Positions 6,416 through 9,920 of a stretch of 9,920 nucleotides of DNA are shown here, one piece after another; positions within the stretch are counted from its first letter, which is position 1; each line of letters starts with the position of its first letter. The notes under the pieces were generated by a model that did no database searches, was not told the origin of the DNA, and saw nothing but the letters and a program-made list of their open reading frames with translations. Source of the stretch: Deltaproteobacteria bacterium (GTDB lineage Bacteria > Desulfobacterota > Desulfovibrionia > Desulfovibrionales > Desulfovibrionaceae); assembly GCA_025350085.1 (NCBI GenBank), contig JANXYI010000100.1, positions 1-9,920 on the forward strand, in the 5' to 3' direction. A program made the position numbers and the translations under genes.

Positions 6416-6455
6416 CGATTCATTTACGAATCGATATACCTTGACGCAAAGGATG
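6416..6455 (-). promoter_or_regulatory. Possible promoter with dyad for the phospholipase operon
   Basis: A perfect 6-bp inverted repeat, CGATTC/GAATCG (6416-6421 and 6428-6433, six-base spacer), lies 43 bases upstream of the phospholipase ATG. On the minus strand TTGCGT and TAAATG, 17 bases apart, are weak -35/-10 matches (about half the consensus positions each), and the dyad overlaps the -10. The symmetry is real; the promoter call is tentative. Confidence 0.3.
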
Positions 6456-6496
6456 TCCAGCCATTTCCCCCGGGCTGCACAAGTAAATCGCCCGCC

Positions 6497-6538
6497 CCCC
6501 TGGACAGTCCGGGGCAATACATATACGTATGACAATTG
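6497..6538. promoter_or_regulatory. Cluster of dyads upstream of wrbA
   Basis: Three short symmetric elements lie together before wrbA: CCCC-T-GGAC-A-GTCC-GGGG (6497-6514, one unpaired T), the palindrome ATACGTAT (6523-6530), and CAATTG (6533-6538). The local AT-rich patch (6516-6540) stands out in a GC-rich background and probably contains a promoter. I could not assign a convincing -35/-10 pair (TGGACA at 6501 with TATACG at 6522 has a short 15-base spacer). Confidence 0.3.
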
Positions 6539-6585
6539 AAAACCATCCCTGGCCGCCATCAACCCTTGCTCCTCCGGAGGACGCC

Positions 6586-7197
6586 ATGAAATTCGCCATC
6601 GTCTACTACTCCATGTACGGCCACATCCACGCCATGGCCCAGGCCGCGGCCCAGGGCGCCAAGGAGGTGCCCGGCACCGAGGCCGCGCTGTACCGCGTGC
6701 CCGAGACCCTGTCCGAAGAGGTGCTGGGAAAGATGGGCGCGCTGGACGCGGCCAAGTCCATGGCCAGCGTGGCCACGGCCACCCCGGACATCCTGGCCGA
6801 GGCCGACGCCGTGCTCTTTGGCACGCCCACCCGCTTCGGCAACATGTGCGGGCAGATGCGCCAGTTCCTGGACTCCACCGGCGGCCTGTGGATGAAGGGC
6901 GCGCTGGTCGGCAAGCCCACGGGCGTGTTCTGCTGCACGGCCACCCAGCACGGCGGCCAGGAGTCCACCATCCTGACCTTCATCCCCACCCTGCTGCACC
7001 AGGGCATGATCGTGGTCGGCCTGCCCTACACCTTTGAGGGCCAGATGGGCGTGGACGAGGTCATGGGCGGCTCGCCCTATGGTGCCAGCACCATCGCCGG
7101 GCACGACGGCTCGCGCATGCCCTCGGCCCGGGATCTGGACGGCGTGCGCTTCCAGGCCCGGCACCTGGCGTCCATCGCCCGCAAGCTCAAGGTCTAG
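6586..7197 (+). CDS. wrbA: WrbA-type NAD(P)H:quinone oxidoreductase
   Basis: This flavodoxin-like FMN enzyme reduces quinones by two electrons, avoiding semiquinone and superoxide formation. The 203 residues match the usual WrbA length. The FMN phosphate loop is YYSMYGHIHAMA (7-18). GTPTRFGNMCGQMRQFLD (79-96), GGLW (99-102), and the segment near 110-127 (GKPTGVF, then HGGQES) form the rest of the flavin site. HQGMIVVGLPY and GGSPYGAST are further WrbA signatures. The ATG at 6586 has GGAGG five bases upstream. The upstream in-frame ATG at 6529 would add 19 unrelated residues and has no such site. It lies 50 bases before the first cytochrome gene on the same strand, so it is likely cotranscribed with the oxidase cluster and may protect the quinone pool during oxygen exposure. 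Confidence 0.92.
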   Translation: MKFAIVYYSMYGHIHAMAQAAAQGAKEVPGTEAALYRVPETLSEEVLGKMGALDAAKSMASVATATPDILAEADAVLFGTPTRFGNMCGQMRQFLDSTGGLWMKGALVGKPTGVFCCTATQHGGQESTILTFIPTLLHQGMIVVGLPYTFEGQMGVDEVMGGSPYGASTIAGHDGSRMPSARDLDGVRFQARHLASIARKLKV

Positions 7198-7247
7198 ACA
7201 GGCGCAAAGCCTGCCCCCCTACCAACCGCAACCTCCGGAGGCATTGC

Positions 7248-7559
7248 ATGAAACCGACACGCATCCTGCCGCTGGCCCTGACCCTGGGGCTGTGCGCCGT
7301 GGCCCTGGCCGCCGCCCCAACCGTGGACGGCAAGGAGCTGTACAGCGCCAAATGCGCCAGCTGCCACGGCGCGGACGGCAGCAAGACGATCATGAGCAAG
7401 CCGGTCAAGGGCCTGAAGGCCGCGGACTTCACCAAGATGATGCTGGGCTACAAGGCCAAGACCTACGGCGGCACCAAGAAGGCCACCATGGAGACCCAGG
7501 CCGGGAACCTCTCCGAGGACGAGATCAAGGCCCTGGCCGCCTACGTCGCCAAGCTGTAG
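7248..7559 (+). CDS. cyf: Cytochrome c553-like class I cytochrome (copy 1)
   Basis: This small periplasmic mono-haem cytochrome is a likely electron donor to the oxidase encoded downstream. The 103-residue precursor has a signal peptide (cleaved near ALAAAP, residues 19-24). The mature protein has the haem site CASCH (Cys36, Cys39, His40) and the axial Met81 in the KKATMETQ segment. The pattern CHGADGSK, then KPVKG, then GYKAKTYGG, then ALAAYVAKL closely follows Desulfovibrio vulgaris cytochrome c553 as I remember it. The ATG at 7248 has GGAGG six bases upstream. A 108-base gap, with no strong terminator visible, separates it from a paralogue. Confidence 0.92.
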   Translation: MKPTRILPLALTLGLCAVALAAAPTVDGKELYSAKCASCHGADGSKTIMSKPVKGLKAADFTKMMLGYKAKTYGGTKKATMETQAGNLSEDEIKALAAYVAKL

Positions 7560-7667
7560 CCCGGCGCACTTTTCCCTGGAAATCTTCGGGGATTGGTGCC
7601 ATATGAATAGCAACACGTCCTGCCCGGCAAGGCGCTGCCGACAACCGCGAACCCCTTGGAGGCACCT

Positions 7668-7991
7668 GTGAAAATCCTCGCCCTGTCCCTGACCCTGACC
7701 CTGGCCGTGATCTTCTCCGTCGCCCTGGCCGCCGCTCCGGCCTCCACTCCGGCAGCGGACGGCAAGGCCCTATTCGTCAAGTGCGCGGGCTGCCACGGGG
7801 CCGACGGCGCCAAGACCGCGCTGGGCAACAAGGCCCTCAAGGGCCAGAAGGCCGAGGCCCTGGCCAAGGAGCTCTCCGGCTACAAGGCCAAGACCTACGG
7901 CGGTGCCAAGAAGGGCATGATGGAAAGCCAAGTGGCCAGCCTCTCCGATGCCGACTTGAAGGCCCTGGCCGAGTACATCAGCAAGCTGTAG
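7668..7991 (+). CDS. Cytochrome c553-like class I cytochrome (copy 2)
   Basis: This is a second mono-haem cytochrome, 107 residues, paralogous to the one just upstream. It has a signal peptide (to about residue 23), haem motif CAGCH (Cys39, Cys42, His43), and a Met84-Met85 pair where Met85 aligns with the axial Met of copy 1. GYKAKTYGGA and the C-terminal KALAEYISKL are almost the same as in copy 1. I chose the GTG at 7668 because GGAGG (7658-7662) sits five bases upstream; the in-frame TTG at 7656 overlaps that site. It ends only four bases before the SCO gene, tying it more closely to oxidase assembly than copy 1. Confidence 0.9.
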   Translation: MKILALSLTLTLAVIFSVALAAAPASTPAADGKALFVKCAGCHGADGAKTALGNKALKGQKAEALAKELSGYKAKTYGGAKKGMMESQVASLSDADLKALAEYISKL

Positions 7992-7995
7992 ACCT

Positions 7996-8847
7996 GTGCG
8001 CAGTCTGGTTCCCGTCCTGGCCGCGGCCCTGCTGCTGCTGACCCCGGCCGCGGGTGCCCTTTCCGACGTGACGGTCCCTGGCGGGCATGAGCCCGGCGCC
8101 CACGCCGACGCGCCCGCCAGTGGTTCGCCACGGGTGGGCGTGCCACAGGTGGGCGTATCGGAACGCCTCGGCCAGCAGGCGGCGCTTGACGTGGTGCTGC
8201 GGGGCGAGGACGGCGCGGCCGTGCGCCTGGCCGACCTCGTGACCCGGCCGACCATCCTGGCGCCGGTCTACTATTCCTGCCCCAACGAGTGCAGCGTGCT
8301 CCTGGGCACGCTGGCGAGTGTGCTGCCCCAAGTGGGCCTCACGCCGGGTGTGGACTACCAGGTGCTGGCCGTGTCCTTTGACGAGAATGACACCCCGGCC
8401 ACGGCCACCAAACGCAAGGCCGACTTCCTGAACGCCAGCGCAAAAGGCTTCCCGCCGCAGGCCTGGCGCTTTCTGACCGGCGACGAGCAGAACATCCGGC
8501 GGCTCATGGACTCCGTGGGCTTCGGCTACATGCGCGTGGAGGGCTCCTTCAGGCACTCCGTGGTGCTCGTGGCCCTCTCGCCCTCGGGCACAATCACGCG
8601 CTACCTTTACGGCATCCGGCCCCTGGCCTTTGACATCGCCATGGCCGCCACAGAGGCCGCCGAGGGCAGAACCGGGCTGTCGGTGCAGCGGGCCGTGGCC
8701 ATGTGCTACACCTATGACCCGGCGGGCCGCAAATACGTGTTCAATTTCATGCGCGTGGTTGGCGCGGGTGTGCTCGCTGCCCTGGGCCTGTTCGGCCTGT
8801 TCCTGGCCTTTGGCGGCCGGAAACGCGGCGCGCCCCCCAAGGCGTAA
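7996..8847 (+). CDS. SCO1/SenC-family copper chaperone
   Basis: SCO proteins help assemble the CuA centre of cytochrome oxidase and act as envelope thiol/copper proteins. The 283-residue product has an N-terminal signal or anchor (1-21). A linker follows with a short repeated RVGVP/QVGVS unit, then the thioredoxin-like SCO domain: YYSCPNEC (Cys95, Cys99, the CxxxC copper site) and the conserved His187 in SFRHSVVLV. A second hydrophobic segment near 254-272 ends in a basic tail, so the protein is probably tethered at its C terminus. It starts with GTG four bases after the copy 2 cytochrome stop. No strong Shine-Dalgarno is visible, so translation probably depends on coupling. CoxI follows after 36 bases. 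Confidence 0.9.
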   Translation: MRSLVPVLAAALLLLTPAAGALSDVTVPGGHEPGAHADAPASGSPRVGVPQVGVSERLGQQAALDVVLRGEDGAAVRLADLVTRPTILAPVYYSCPNECSVLLGTLASVLPQVGLTPGVDYQVLAVSFDENDTPATATKRKADFLNASAKGFPPQAWRFLTGDEQNIRRLMDSVGFGYMRVEGSFRHSVVLVALSPSGTITRYLYGIRPLAFDIAMAATEAAEGRTGLSVQRAVAMCYTYDPAGRKYVFNFMRVVGAGVLAALGLFGLFLAFGGRKRGAPPKA

Positions 8848-8883
8848 ACGCCCAGGCCCATGCAGTTCGCAACAGGAGAGGCA

Positions 8884-9920
8884 ATGGCGCAGATTGTGGA
8901 CAAGGCCGCGGGGAAAAACCGCGAAGCGGGCACCGGGGGCCGGGGCTTTCTGGAGCCCAACGGCCCGGCTGGGGGCGGCGTCGCCTCCTGGATCTTCTCC
9001 ATCGACCACAAGCGCATCGGGCTCCTGTACCTGGGCCTGATCCTGCTCATGTTCGCCGTGGCCACGGTGCTGGGCCTCATCCTGAAGCTCAAACTGATGA
9101 CCCCGGGCAGCACCCTGCTCACCCCGCAGCAGTACAACGCCATGTTCACCCTGCACGGGGTGATCATGGTCTTCATGGTCGTCATCCCGAGCATCCCGGC
9201 GAGCTTCGGCAACATCTTCCTGCCCCTGCAGATCGGGGCCAACGACGTCAGCTTCCCGCGGCTGAACAACTTCTCCTGGTGGCTGTACGTCACCGGCGCA
9301 GCTCTGGCCGTGGTTTCCATCTTCACCGGCACCGGCGCGCCGGACACGGGCTGGACCTTTTACGTGCCCTTCAGCGAACGCACCACCACCAACGTCTCCG
9401 TGGCCGTCATCGCCGTGTTCATCCTGGGCTTCTCGTCCATCCTGACGGGACTGAACTTCATCACCACCATCCACCGCCTGCGCACACCAACCATGCGCTG
9501 GAAGCAGCTGCCGCTCTTTGTCTGGTCGCTGTATGCCACGGCCTGGATACAGGTGCTGGCCACGCCGATCCTGGGCATCACCGCGCTGCTCGTTTTTGCC
9601 GAGCGCGTGCTGCACCTGGGGCTCTTCGACGCGGCCAAGGGCGGAGACCCGATCCTGTTCCAGCACCTGTTCTGGATCTACTCCCACCCGGCGGTGTACA
9701 TCATGGTCCTGCCGGCCATGGGCGTCATCTCCGAGATCGTCCCGGTCTTCGCGCGCAAGCCCATCTTCGGCTACAACATGATCGCCTTCTCCAGCCTGGC
9801 CATCGCCTTTGCCGGGTCGCTCGTCTGGGCGCACCACATGTTCACCAGCGGCATGAGCGACACCGCGGTGCTCGTGTTCTCCTTTCTGACCTTCATCGTG
9901 GCCATCCCTTCGGCCATCAA
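8884..9920 (+). CDS. Cytochrome c oxidase subunit I, A2-type (3' end outside window)
   Basis: This is the catalytic subunit of a haem-copper oxygen reductase. The visible 345 codons translate without a stop. A Gly-rich cytosolic N-terminus (1-33) precedes WIFSIDHKRIGLLY and then about seven membrane segments. His91 in FTLHGVIMVF is the first low-spin haem ligand. YSHPAVY (266-272) supplies the CuB ligand His268 and the cross-link Tyr272. WAHHMFTSGM supplies His317 and His318, also CuB ligands. YSHPxV in place of GHPEV is the established mark of A2-type oxidases, in which Tyr/Ser replace the D-channel Glu. The ATG at 8884 has AGGAG five bases upstream. Roughly 200 residues, including the remaining haem ligands, lie beyond the window, as presumably do the other subunits. 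Confidence 0.95.
   Translation, partial: MAQIVDKAAGKNREAGTGGRGFLEPNGPAGGGVASWIFSIDHKRIGLLYLGLILLMFAVATVLGLILKLKLMTPGSTLLTPQQYNAMFTLHGVIMVFMVVIPSIPASFGNIFLPLQIGANDVSFPRLNNFSWWLYVTGAALAVVSIFTGTGAPDTGWTFYVPFSERTTTNVSVAVIAVFILGFSSILTGLNFITTIHRLRTPTMRWKQLPLFVWSLYATAWIQVLATPILGITALLVFAERVLHLGLFDAAKGGDPILFQHLFWIYSHPAVYIMVLPAMGVISEIVPVFARKPIFGYNMIAFSSLAIAFAGSLVWAHHMFTSGMSDTAVLVFSFLTFIVAIPSAI

Noticed and set aside
6374..6562. 63-codon N-terminal extension of the phospholipase-like protein
   Set aside because: The family's conserved N terminus (MPGAYAH) begins at 6373 with its own ribosome site; the extension covers the intergenic dyads.
6529..6585. N-terminal extension of WrbA from the ATG at 6529
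   Set aside because: The 19 added residues are Pro-rich and unrelated to WrbA. No ribosome site precedes the ATG, while GGAGG precedes the ATG at 6586 at ideal spacing.
7560..7667. Terminator or small RNA between the two cytochrome genes
   Set aside because: Only a very short AATC/GATT stem near 7579-7592 is visible with no T-tract, and no promoter-like pair is convincing.
7978..9837. Minus-strand open frame of 619 codons
   Set aside because: It is the shadow of SCO and CoxI, with a His/Gly/Glu/Gln-rich translation lacking any motif; the plus-strand genes have catalytic residues intact.
1..9920. CRISPR array, insertion sequence, tRNA or rRNA
   Set aside because: I saw no regularly spaced repeats, transposase motifs, cloverleaf patterns or rRNA-like sequence on either strand.

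Overview
The window is very GC-rich and tightly packed, with strong Shine-Dalgarno sites. It looks like a chromosomal segment of a Desulfovibrio-type sulfate reducer (Desulfobacterota). The evidence is a pair of small class I cytochromes resembling Desulfovibrio cytochrome c553, placed directly before a SCO protein and a haem-copper oxidase subunit I, plus a hairpin-rich terminator region of a style I associate with that group. The genus is an inference from gene content and not proven.

Layout. (1) Positions 1-125 hold strong hairpins and short direct repeats that end the leftward operon. (2) Positions 126-4859, minus strand, form a seven-gene arsenic-resistance operon. Read 5' to 3' it is arsR, arsC (thioredoxin-coupled type), a PF03773-type permease with a CSCS motif, a cysteine-rich DUF2703 protein, a membrane-anchored TPR protein, an exported CPPC thioredoxin, and an ACR3 arsenite efflux pump. 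A TTGACA promoter with an imperfect dyad over its -10 lies at 4896-4927. (3) Positions 5019-6373, minus strand, hold two coupled genes: a zinc-dependent phospholipase C-family protein without a signal peptide, then a small exported protein with four cysteines. A hairpin/T-tract terminator at 4959-4997 separates them from arsR. (4) A 212-bp divergent intergenic region (6374-6585) has several dyads. (5) Positions 6586-9920, plus strand, carry wrbA (flavodoxin-like quinone reductase), two tandem cytochrome c553 genes, a SCO/SenC copper chaperone, and the first 345 codons of an A2-type haem-copper oxidase subunit I that runs off the window.

How they work together. The left operon reduces arsenate with ArsC and exports arsenite through ACR3. 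The second permease, the DUF2703 protein and the envelope thioredoxin/TPR pair are accessory functions whose roles are not established. The right cluster is an oxygen-reduction and oxygen-defence module: c553 cytochromes are the likely electron donors to the oxidase, SCO helps copper-centre assembly, and WrbA carries out two-electron quinone reduction. No stretch over 300 bases lacks a gene. The most speculative point is whether the phospholipase and its small partner are an enzyme with a dedicated secreted partner, such as an effector with its immunity protein.
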